From Henricia sp. BOLD:AAB3569 (Eukaryota > Echinodermata > Asteroidea > Spinulosida > Echinasteridae): a stretch of DNA of 64,000 bases. The translations under genes and the position numbers were made by a program. Below, piece after piece: positions 36,701 to 48,178 of the stretch. The stretch's first letter is position 1. Each line of letters opens with the position of its first letter. Where the stretch lies: NCBI GenBank assembly GCA_037783545.1, contig JBBELK010001429.1, positions 62,001-126,000 on the forward strand, written 5' to 3'. The notes beneath the pieces were generated by a model. It had not been told where the DNA came from. It saw only the letters and a program-made list of their open reading frames with translations, and made no database searches.

Positions 36701-38521
36701 CACGTTTGGGATATAGAGTTGTTTAAGCAGGCACAATTTGAAGTTTGTCTGGAAATTCTTTCAGTTCCAAAATAGCGACCACTTCAGACGCAATGTTTCC
36801 CGAAAGTGGCGTCTGCTTGTGCGAAAACTGTGCCGGCAGGGAGTTTTTGCTAGATTCGACGATAACTCGGTCGGTTTAAACGGGAAATTGCTGAAATTTG
36901 CAGAACACGTTTGGGATATAGAGTTGTTATAGCAGGCACAATTTGAAGTTTGTCTGGAAATTCCTTCAGTTCCAAAATAGCGACCACTTCAGACGCAATG
37001 TTTCCCGAAAGAGGCGTCTGCTTGTGCGAAAACTGTGCCGGCAGGGAGTTTTTGCTAGATTCGACGATAACTCGGTCGGTTCAAACGAGAAAGTGCTGAA
37101 ATTTGCAGAACACGTTTGGGATATAGAGTTGTTATAGTAGGCAAAATTTGAAGTTTGTCTGGAAATTCCTTCAGTTCCAAAATAGCGACCACTTCAGACG
37201 CAATGTTTCCCGAAAGAGGCGTCTGCTTGTGCGAAAACTGTGCCGGCAGGGAGTTTTTGCTAGATTCGACGATAACTCGGTCGGTTTAAACGGGAAATTG
37301 CTGAAATTTGCAGAACACGTTTGGGATATAGAGTTGTTATAGCAGGCGAAATTTGAAGTTTGTCTGGAAATTCTTTCAGTTCCAAAATAGCTACCACTTC
37401 AGACGCAATGTTTCCCGAAAGCGGCGTCTGCTTGTGCGAAAACTGTGCCGGCAGCGAGTTTGTGCTATATTCGACGATAACTCGGTCGGTTTGAACGGGA
37501 AATTTGTCTGGAAATTCCTTCAGTTCCAAAATAGCGACCACTTCAGACGCAATGTTTCCCAAAAGCGGCGTCTGCTTGTGCGAAAACTGTTCCGGCAGGG
37601 AGTTTTTGCTAGATTCGACGATAACTCGGTCGGTTTAAACGGGAAATTGCTGAAATTTGCAGAACACCTTTGGGATATAGAGTTGTTTAAGCAGGCACAA
37701 TTTGAAGTTTGTCTGGAAATTCTTTCAGTTCCAAAATAGCGACCACTTCAGACGCAATGTTTCCCGAAAGTGGCGTCTGCTTGTGCGAAAACTGTGCCGG
37801 CAGGGAGTTTTTGCTAGATTCGACGATAACTCGGTCGGTTTAAACGGGAAATTGCTGAAATTTGCAGAACACGTTTGGGATATAGAGTTGCTATAGCAGG
37901 CGAAATTTAAAGTTTGTCTGGAAATTCTTTCAGTTCCAAAATAGCGACCACTTCAGACGCAATGTTTCCCGAAAGTGGCGTCTGCTTGTGCGAAAACTGT
38001 GCCGGCAGGGAGTTTTTGCTAGATTCGACGATAACTCGGTCGGTTTAAACGGGAAATTGCTGAAATTTGCAGAACACGTTTGGGATATAGAGTTGCTATA
38101 GCAGGCGAAATTTAAAGTTTGTCTGGAAATTCTTTCAGTTCAAAAATAGCTACCACTTCAGACGCAATGTTTCCCGAAAGCGGCGTCTGCTTGTGCGAAA
38201 ACTGTGCCGGCAGGGAGTTTTTGCTAGATTCGACGATAACTCGATCGGTTTAAACGGGAAATTGCTGAAATTTGCAGAACACGTTTGGGATATAGAGTTG
38301 TTATAGCAGGCGAAATTTGAAGTTTGTCTGGAAATTCCTTTAGTTCCAAAATAGCGACCACTTCAGACACAATGTTTCCCGAAAGAGGCGTCTGCTTGTG
38401 CGAAAACTGTTCCGGCAGGGAGTTTTTGCTAGATTCGACGATAACTCGGTCGGTTTAAACGGGAAATTGCTGAAATTTGCAGAACACGTTTGGGATATAG
38501 AGTTGTTTAAGCAGGCACAAT
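33724..38521 (+). repeat. Giant HOR copy 1, 4,798 bp (24 monomers)
   Basis: The order is W-X-D-K-B-T-G-H-R-S-T-W-E-C-D-W-N-R-S-T-W-(B/W)-(B/C)-D, with S at 35,569-35,712 and 37,353-37,496. It embeds one complete 1,784-bp HOR (35,569-37,352). The D at 34,134 has GACGCA and TGTGCC, unlike ordinary D. Copy-specific changes are T at 34,591 (CTTTAGACGC) and G at 36,322 (GTAGGGAACA). ATTTTTTCAG at 34,564 is shared with copy 2. Confidence 0.92.
33929..34133 (+). repeat. Type X monomer exemplar
   Basis: X has GAAGTGTGTC, ATTCTTTCAG, AGCTACC, AGCGGCG, then an ordinary GGGAGTTTTTGCTAGATT and CAGGCGAAA. It is found at 33,929, 38,727 and 43,730, once per giant HOR, always after W and before the unusual D. 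Confidence 0.88.
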
Positions 38522-41500
38522 TTGAAGTTTGTCTGGAAATTCTTTCAGTTCCAAAATAGCGACCACTTCAGACGCAATGTTTCCCGAAAGTGGCGTCTGC
38601 TTGTGCGAAAACTGTGCCGGCAGGGAGTTTTTGCTAGATTCGACGATAACTCGGTCGGTTTAAACGGGAAATTGCTGAAATTTGCAGAACACGTTTGGGA
38701 TATAGAGTTGTTATAGCAGGCGAAATTTGAAGTGTGTCTGGAAATTCTTTCAGTTCCAAAATAGCTACCACTTCAGACGCAATGTTTCCCGAAAGCGGCG
38801 TCTGCTTGTGCGAAAACTGTGCCGGCAGGGAGTTTTTGCTAGATTCGACGATAACTCGGTCGGTTTAAACGGGAAATTGCTGAAATTTGCAGAACACGTT
38901 TGGGATATAGAGTTGTTATAGCAGGCGAAATTTGAAGTTTGTCTGGAAATTCCTTTAGTTCCAAAATAGCGACCACTTCAGACGCAATGTTTCCCGAAAG
39001 AGGCGTCTGCTTGTGCGAAAACTGTGCCGGCAGGGAGTTTTTGCTAGATTCGACGATAACTCGGTCGGTTTAAACGGGAAATTGCTGAAATTTGCAGAAC
39101 ACGTTTGGGATATAGAGTTGTTTAAGCAGGCAAAATTTGAAGTCTGTCTGGAAATTCCTTCAGTTCCAAAATAGCGACCACTTCAGACGCAATGTTTCCC
39201 GAAAGTGGCGTCTGCTTGTGCTAAAACTGTGCCGGCAGGGAGTTTTTGCTAGATTCGACGATAACTCGGTCGGTTTAAACGGGAAATTGCTGAAATTTGC
39301 AGAACACGTTTGGGATATAGAGTTGCTATAGCAGGCGAAATTTAAAGTTTGTCTGGAAATTTTTTCAGTTCAAAAATAGCTACCACTTCAGACGCAATGT
39401 TTCCCGAAAGCGGCGTCTGCTTGTGCGAAAACTGTGCCGGCAGCGAGTTTGTGCTATATTCGACGATAACTCGGTCGGTTTGAACGGGAAATTGCTGAAA
39501 TTTGCAGAACACGTTTGGGATATAGAGTTGTTATAGCAGGCAAAATTTGAAGTTTGTCTGGAAATTCCTTCAGTTCCAAAATAGCGACCACTTCAGACGC
39601 AATGTTTCCCAAAAGCGGCGTCTGCTTGTGCGAAAACTGTTCCGGCAGGGAGTTTTTGCTAGATTCGACGATAACTCGGTCGGTTTAAACGGGAAATTGC
39701 TGAAATTTGCAGAACACCTTTGGGATATAGAGTTGTTTAAGCAGGCACAATTTGAAGTTTGTCTGGAAATTCTTTCAGTTCCAAAATAGCGACCACTTCA
39801 GACGCAATGTTTCCCGAAAGAGGCGTCTGCTTGTGCGAAAACTGTGCCGGCAGGGAGTTTTTGCTAGATTCGACGATAACTCGGTCGGTTTAAACGGGAA
39901 ATTGCTGAAATTTGCAGAACACGTTTGGGATATAGAGTTGTTATAGCAGGAGAAATTGGAAGTGTGTCTGGAAATTCTTTCAGTTCCAAAATAGCTACCA
40001 CTTCAGACGCAATGTTTCCCGAAAGCGGCGTCTGCTTGTGCGAAAACTGTGCCGGCAGCGAGTTTGTGCTATATTCGACGATAACTCGGTCGGTTTAAAC
40101 GGGAAATTGCTGAAATTTGCAGAACACGTTTGGGATATAGAGTTGTTATAGCAGGCAAAATTTGAAGTTTGTCTGGAAATTCCTTCAGTTCCAAAATAGC
40201 GACCACTTCAGACGCAATGTTTCCCGAAAGAGGCGTCTGCTTGTGCGAAAACTGTGCCGGCAGGGAGTTTTTGCTAGATTCGACGATAACTCGGTCGGTT
40301 TAAACGGGAAATTGCTGAAATTTGCAGAACACGTTTGGGATATAGAGTTGTTATAGCAGGCGAAATTTGAAGTTTGTCTGGAAATTCTTTCAGTTCCAAA
40401 ATAGCTACCACTTCAGACGCAATGTTTCCCGAAAGCGGCGTCTGCTTGTGCGAAAACTGTGCCGGCAGCGAGTTTGTGCTATATTCGACGATAACTCGGT
40501 CGGTTTGAACGGGAAATTTGTCTGGAAATTCCTTCAGTTCCAAAATAGCGACCACTTCAGACGCAATGTTTCCCAAAAGCGGCGTCTGCTTGTGCGAAAA
40601 CTGTTCCGGCAGGGAGTTTTTGCTAGATTCGACGATAACTCGGTCGGTTTAAACGGGAAATTGCTGAAATTTGCAGAACACCTTTGGGATATAGAGTTGT
40701 TTAAGCAGGCACAATTTGAAGTTTGTCTGGAAATTCTTTCAGTTCCAAAATAGCGACCACTTCAGACGCAATGTTTCCCGAAAGTGGCGTCTGCTTGTGC
40801 GAAAACTGTGCCGGCAGGGAGTTTTTGCTAGATTCGACGATAACTCGGTCGGTTTAAACGGGAAATTGCTGAAATTTGCAGAACACGTTTGGGATATAGA
40901 GTTGTTATAGCAGGCACAATTTGAAGTTTGTCTGGAAATTCCTTCAGTTCCAAAATAGCGACCACTTCAGACGCAATGTTTCCCGAAAGAGGCGTCTGCT
41001 TGTGCGAAAACTGTGCCGGCAGGGAGTTTTTGCTAGATTCGACGATAACTCGGTCGGTTTAAACGAGAAAGTGCTGAAATTTGCAGAACACGTTTGGGAT
41101 ATAGAGTTGTTATAGTAGGCAACATTTGAAGTTTGTCTGGAAATTCCTCTAGTTCTAAAATAGCTACCACTTCAGACGCAATGTTTCCCGAAAGCGGCGT
41201 CTGCTTGTGCGAAAACTGTGCCGGCAGGGAGTTTTTGCTAGATTCGACGATAACTCGATCGGTTTAAACGGGAAATTGCTGAAATTTGCAGAACACGTTT
41301 GGGATATAGAGTTGTTATAGCAGGCGAAATTTGAAGTTTGTCTGGAAATTCCTTTAGTTCCAAAATAGCGACCACTTCAGACACAATGTTTCCCGAAAGA
41401 GGCGTCTGCTTGTGCGAAAACTGTTCCGGCAGGGAGTTTTTGCTAGATTCGACGATAACTCGGTCGGTTTAAACGGGAAATTGCTGAAATTTGCAGAACA

Positions 41501-43524
41501 CGTTTGGGATATAGAGTTGTTTAAGCAGGCACAATTTGAAGTTTGTCTGGAAATTCTTTCAGTTCCAAAATAGCGACCACTTCAGACGCAATGTTTCCCG
41601 AAAGTGGCGTCTGCTTGTGCGAAAACTGTGCCGGCAGGGAGTTTTTGCTAGATTCGACGATAACTCGGTCGGTTTAAACGGGAAATTGCTGAAATTTGCA
41701 GAACACGTTTGGGATATAGAGTTGTTATAGCAGGCACAATTTGAAGTTTGTCTGGAAATTCCTTCAGTTCCAAAATAGCGACCACTTCAGACGCAATGTT
41801 TCCCGAAAGAGGCGTCTGCTTGTGCGAAAACTGTGCCGGCAGGGAGTTTTTGCTAGATTCGACGATAACTCGGTCGGTTCAAACGAGAAAGTGCTGAAAT
41901 TTGCAGAACACGTTTGGGATATAGAGTTGTTATAGTAGGCAAAATTTGAAGTTTGTCTGGAAATTCCTTCAGTTCCAAAATAGCGACCACTTCAGACGCA
42001 ATGTTTCCCGAAAGAGGCGTCTGCTTGTGCGAAAACTGTGCCGGCAGGGAGTTTTTGCTAGATTCGACGATAACTCGGTCGGTTTAAACGGGAAATTGCT
42101 GAAATTTGCAGAACACGTTTGGGATATAGAGTTGTTATAGCAGGCGAAATTTGAAGTTTGTCTGGAAATTCTTTCAGTTCCAAAATAGCTACCACTTCAG
42201 ACGCAATGTTTCCCGAAAGCGGCGTCTGCTTGTGCGAAAACTGTGCCGGCAGCGAGTTTGTGCTATATTCGACGATAACTCGGTCGGTTTGAACGGGAAA
42301 TTTGTCTGGAAATTCCTTCAGTTCCAAAATAGCGACCACTTCAGACGCAATGTTTCCCAAAAGCGGCGTCTGCTTGTGCGAAAACTGTTCCGGCAGGGAG
42401 TTTTTGCTAGATTCGACGATAACTCGGTCGGTTTAAACGGGAAATTGCTGAAATTTGCAGAACACCTTTGGGATATAGAGTTGTTTAAGCGGGCACAATT
42501 TGAAGTTTGTCTGGAAATTCTTTCAGTTCCAAAATAGCGACCACTTCAGACGCAATGTTTCCCGAAAGTGGCGTCTGCTTGTGCGAAAACTGTGCCGGCA
42601 GGGAGTTTTTGCTAGATTCGACGATAACTCGGTCGGTTTAAACGGGAAATTGCTGAAATTTGCAGAACACGTTTGGGATATAGAGTTGTTATAGCAGGCA
42701 CAATTTGAAGTTTGTCTGGAAATTCCTTCAGTTCCAAAATAGCGACCACTTCAGACGCAATGTTTCCCGAAAGAGGCGTCTGCTTGTGCGAAAACTGTGC
42801 CGGCAGGGAGTTTTTGCTAGATTCGACGATAACTCGGTCGGTTTAAACGAGAAAGTGCTGAAATTTGCAGAACACGTTTGGGATATAGAGTTGTTATAGC
42901 AGGCGAAATTTGAAGTTTGTCTGGAAATTCCTTTAGTTCCAAAATAGCGACCACTTCAGACACAATGTTTCCCGAAAGAGGCGTCTGCTTGTGCGAAAAC
43001 TGTTCCGGCAGGGAGTTTTTGCTAGATTCGACGATAACTCGGTCGGTTTAAACGGGAAATTGCTGAAATTTGCAGAACACGTTTGGGATATAGAGTTGCT
43101 ATAGCAGGCGAAATTTAAAGTTTGTCTGGAAATTCTTTCAGTTCAAAAATAGCTACCACTTCAGACGCAATGTTTCCCGAAAGCGGCGTCTGCTTGTGCG
43201 AAAACTGTGCCGGCAGGGAGTTTTTGCTAGATTCGACGATAACTCGATCGGTTTAAACGGGAAATTGCTGAAATTTGCAGAACACGTTTGGGATATAGAG
43301 TTGTTATAGCAGGCGAAATTTGAAGTTTGTCTGGAAATTCCTTTAGTTCCAAAATAGCGACCACTTCAGACACAATGTTTCCCGAAAGAGGCGTCTGCTT
43401 GTGCGAAAACTGTTCCGGCAGGGAGTTTTTGCTAGATTCGACGATAACTCGGTCGGTTTAAACGGGAAATTGCTGAAATTTGCAGAACACGTTTGGGATA
43501 TAGAGTTGTTTAAGCAGGCACAAT
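38522..43524 (+). repeat. Giant HOR copy 2, 5,003 bp (25 monomers)
   Basis: The order is as in copy 1 up to the W at 42,500, with S at 40,367-40,510 and 42,151-42,294. It then ends E/C-D-(B/C)-D, one monomer longer than copy 1. The E/C monomer at 42,705 carries E's GAGAAAGTG but C's TTATAGCAGGCGAAA, so C was merged into E. G at 42,491 (AAGCGGGCAC) occurs only here as far as I noticed. 5,003 = 23 x 205 + 2 x 144. Confidence 0.92.
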
Positions 43525-46333
43525 TTGAAGTTTGTCTGGAAATTCTTTCAGTTCCAAAATAGCGACCACTTCAGACGCAATGTTTCCCGAAAGTGGCGTC
43601 TGCTTGTGCGAAAACTGTGCCGGCAGGGAGTTTTTGCTAGATTCGACGATAACTCGGTCGGTTTAAACGGGAAATTGCTGAAATTTGCAGAACACGTTTG
43701 GGATATAGAGTTGTTATAGCAGGCGAAATTTGAAGTGTGTCTGGAAATTCTTTCAGTTCCAAAATAGCTACCACTTCAGACGCAATGTTTCCCGAAAGCG
43801 GCGTCTGCTTGTGCGAAAACTGTGCCGGCAGGGAGTTTTTGCTAGATTCGACGATAACTCGGTCGGTTTAAACGGGAAATTGCTGAAATTTGCAGAACAC
43901 GTTTGGGATATAGAGTTGTTATAGCAGGCGAAATTTGAAGTTTGTCTGGAAATTCCTTTAGTTCCAAAATAGCGACCACTTCAGACGCAATGTTTCCCGA
44001 AAGAGGCGTCTGCTTGTGCGAAAACTGTGCCGGCAGGGAGTTTTTGCTAGATTCGACGATAACTCGGTCGGTTTAAACGGGAAATTGCTGAAATTTGCAG
44101 AACACGTTTGGGATATAGAGTTGTTTAAGCAGGCAAAATTTGAAGTCTGTCTGGAAATTCCTTCAGTTCCAAAATAGCGACCACTTCAGACGCAATGTTT
44201 CCCGAAAGTGGCGTCTGCTTGTGCTAAAACTGTGCCGGCAGGGAGTTTTTGCTAGATTCGACGATAACTCGGTCGGTTTAAACGGGAAATTGCTGAAATT
44301 TGCAGAACACGTTTGGGATATAGAGTTGCTATAGCAGGCGAAATTTAAAGTTTGTCTGGAAATTCTTTCAGTTCAAAAATAGCTACCACTTCAGACGCAA
44401 TGTTTCCCGAAAGCGGCGTCTGCTTGTGCGAAAACTGTGCCGGCAGCGAGTTTGTGCTATATTCGACGATAACTCGGTCGGTTTGAACGGGAAATTGCTG
44501 AAATTTGCAGAACACGTTTGGGATATAGAGTTGTTATAGCAGGCAAAATTTGAAGTTTGTCTGGAAATTCCTTCAGTTCCAAAATAGCGACCACTTCAGA
44601 CGCAATGTTTCCCAAAAGCGGCGTCTGCTTGTGCGAAAACTGTTCCGGCAGGGAGTTTTTGCTAGATTCGACGATAACTCGGTCGGTTTAAACGGGAAAT
44701 TGCTGAAATTTGCAGAACACCTTTGGGATATAGAGTTGTTTAAGCAGGCACAATTTGAAGTTTGTCTGGAAATTCTTTCAGTTCCAAAATAGCGACCACT
44801 TCAGACGCAATGTTTCCCGAAAGAGGCGTCTGCTTGTGCGAAAACTGTGCCGGCAGGGAGTTTTTGCTAGATTCGACGATAACTCGGTCGGTTTAAACGG
44901 GAAATTGCTGAAATTTGCAGAACACGTTTGGGATATAGAGTTGTTATAGCAGGAGAAATTGGAAGTGTGTCTGGAAATTCTTTCAGTTCCAAAATAGCTA
45001 CCACTTCAGACGCAATGTTTCCCGAAAGCGGCGTCTGCTTGTGCGAAAACTGTGCCGGCAGCGAGTTTGTGCTATATTCGACGATAACTCGGTCGGTTTA
45101 AACGGGAAATTGCTGAAATTTGCAGAACACGTTTGGGATATAGAGTTGTTATAGCAGGCAAAATTTGAAGTTTGTCTGGAAATTCCTTCAGTTCCAAAAT
45201 AGCGACCACTTCAGACGCAATGTTTCCCGAAAGAGGCGTCTGCTTGTGCGAAAACTGTGCCGGCAGGGAGTTTTTGCTAGATTCGACGATAACTCGGTCG
45301 GTTTAAACGGGAAATTGCTGAAATTTGCAGAACACGTTTGGGATATAGAGTTGTTATAGCAGGCGAAATTTGAAGTTTGTCTGGAAATTCTTTCAGTTCC
45401 AAAATAGCTACCACTTCAGACGCAATGTTTCCCGAAAGCGGCGTCTGCTTGTGCGAAAACTGTGCCGGCAGCGAGTTTGTGCTATATTCGACGATAACTC
45501 GGTCGGTTTGAACGGGAAATTTGTCTGGAAATTCCTTCAGTTCCAAAATAGCGACCACTTCAGACGCAATGTTTCCCAAAAGCGGCGTCTGCTTGTGCGA
45601 AAACTGTTCCGGCAGGGAGTTTTTGCTAGATTCGACGATAACTCGGTCGGTTTAAACGGGAAATTGCTGAAATTTGCAGAACACCTTTGGGATATAGAGT
45701 TGTTTAAGCAGGCACAATTTGAAGTTTGTCTGGAAATTCTTTCAGTTCCAAAATAGCGACCACTTCAGACGCAATGTTTCCCGAAAGTGGCGTCTGCTTG
45801 TGCGAAAACTGTGCCGGCAGGGAGTTTTTGCTAGATTCGACGATAACTCGGTCGGTTTAAACGGGAAATTGCTGAAATTTGCAGAACACGTTTGGGATAT
45901 AGAGTTGTTATAGCAGGCACAATTTGAAGTTTGTCTGGAAATTCCTTCAGTTCCAAAATAGCGACCACTTCAGACGCAATGTTTCCCGAAAGAGGCGTCT
46001 GCTTGTGCGAAAACTGTGCCGGCAGGGAGTTTTTGCTAGATTCGACGATAACTCGGTCGGTTTAAACGAGAAAGTGCTGAAATTTGCAGAACACGTTTGG
46101 GATATAGAGTTGTTTAAGCAGGCACAATTTGAAGTTTGTCTGGAAATTCTTTCAGTTCCAAAATAGCGACCACTTCAGACGCAATGTTTCCCGAAAGTGG
46201 CGTCTGCTTGTGCGAAAACTGTGCCGGCAGGGAGTTTTTGCTAGATTCGACGATAACTCGGTCGGTTTAAACGGGAAATTGCTGAAATTTGCAGAACACG
46301 TTTGGGATATAGAGTTGTTTAAGCAGGCAAAAT
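43525..46333 (+). repeat. Giant HOR copy 3, partial (2,809 bp)
   Basis: The order is W-X-D-K-B-T-G-H-R-S-T-W-(E/D)-W, with S at 45,370-45,513, at +5,003 from copy 2. Register is lost in the monomer at 45,924. That monomer starts as E (GAGAAAGTG) and ends as D (TTGTTTAAGCAGGCACA), which implies loss of 410 bp by exchange between E and D. This copy has ATTCTTTCAG where copies 1 and 2 have ATTTTTTCAG. Confidence 0.9.
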
Positions 46334-48178
46334 TTGAAGTCTGTCTGGAAATTCCTTCAGTTCCAAAATAGCGACCACTTCAGACGCAATGTTTCCCGAA
46401 AGTGGCGTCTGCTTGTGCTAAAACTGTGCCGGCAGGGAGTTTTTGCTAGATTCGACGATAACTCGGTCGGTTTAAACGGGAAATTGCTGAAATTTGCAGA
46501 ACACGTTTGGGATATAGAGTTGCTATAGCAGGCGAAATTTAAAGTTTGTCTGGAAATTCTTTCAGTTCAAAAATAGCTACCACTTCAGACGCAATGTTTC
46601 CCGAAAGCGGCGTCTGCTTGTGCGAAAACTGTGCCGGCAGCGAGTTTGTGCTATATTCGACGATAACTCGGTCGGTTTGAACGGTAAATTGCTGAAATTT
46701 GCAGAACACGTTTGGGATATAGAGTTGTTATAGCAGGCAAAATTTGAAGTTTGTCTGGAAATTCCTTCAGTTCCAAAATAGCGACCACTTCAGACGCAAT
46801 GTTTCCCAAAAGCGGCGTCTGCTTGTGCGAAAACTGTTCCGGCAGGGAGTTTTTGCTAGATTCGACGATAACTCGGTCGGTTTAAACGGGAAATTGCTGA
46901 AATTTGCAGAACACCTTTGGGATATAGAGTTGTTTAAGCAGGCACAATTTGAAGTTTGTCTGGAAATTCTTTCAGTTCCAAAATAGCCACCACTTCAGAC
47001 GCAATGTTTCCCGAAAGAGGCGTCTGCTTGTGCGAAAACTGTGCCGGCAGGGAGTTTTTGCTAGATTCGACGATAACTCGGTCGGTTTAAACGGGAAATT
47101 GCTGAAATTTGCAGAACACGTTTGGGATATAGAGTTGTTATAGCAGGAGAAATTGGAAGTGTGTCTGGAAATTCTTTCAGTTCCAAAATAGCTACCACTT
47201 CAGACGCAATGTTTCCCGAAAGCGGCGTCTGCTTGTGCGAAAACTGTTCCGGCAGGGAGTTTTTGCTAGATTCGACGATAACTCGGTCGGTTTAAACGGG
47301 AAATTGCTGAAATTTGCAGAACACCTTTGGGATATAGAGTTGTTTAAGCAGGCACAATTTGAAGTTTGTCTGGAAATTCTTTCAGTTCCAAAATAGCGAC
47401 CACTTCAGACGCAATGTTTCCCGAAAGTGGCGTCTGCTTGTGCGAAAACTGTGCCGGCAGGGAGTTTTTGCTAGATTCGACGATAACTCGGTCGGTTTAA
47501 ACGGGAAATTGCTGAAATTTGCAGAACACGTTTGGGATATAGAGTTGTTATAGCAGGCACAATTTGAAGTTTGTCTGGAAATTCCTTCAGTTCCAAAATA
47601 GCGACCACTTCAGACGCAATGTTTCCCGAAAGAGGCGTCTGCTTGTGCGAAAACTGTGCCGGCAGGGAGTTTTTGCTAGATTCGACGATAACTCGGTCGG
47701 TTTAAACGAGAAAGTGCTGAAATTTGCAGAACACGTTTGGGATATAGAGTTGTTATAGTAGGCAACATTTGAAGTTTGTCTGGAAATTCCTCTAGTTCTA
47801 AAATAGCTACCACTTCAGACGCAATGTTTCCCGAAAGCGGCGTCTGCTTGTGCGAAAACTGTGCCGGCAGGGAGTTTTTGCTAGATTCGACGATAACTCG
47901 ATCGGTTTAAACGGGAAATTGCTGAAATTTGCAGAACACGTTTGGGATATAGAGTTGTTATAGCAGGCGAAATTTGAAGTTTGTCTGGAAATTCCTTTAG
48001 TTCCAAAATAGCGACCACTTCAGACACAATGTTTCCCGAAAGAGGCGTCTGCTTGTGCGAAAACTGTTCCGGCAGGGAGTTTTTGCTAGATTCGACGATA
48101 ACTCGGTCGGTTTAAACGGGAAATTGCTGAAATTTGCAGAACACGTTTGGGATATAGAGTTGTTTAAGCAGGCACAAT
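46334..48178 (+). repeat. Transition segment K-B-T-G-(H/T)-W-E-C-D
   Basis: Nine 205-bp monomers run from 46,334. The H/T monomer at 47,154 starts TGGAAGTGTGTC (H) and switches to TGTTCC and CACCTTTGG (T), so H joins W without the R-S-T segment found in the giant HORs. T at 46,685 (ACGGTAAATT) and C at 46,988 (AAATAGCCAC) are single-copy changes. Confidence 0.88.
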
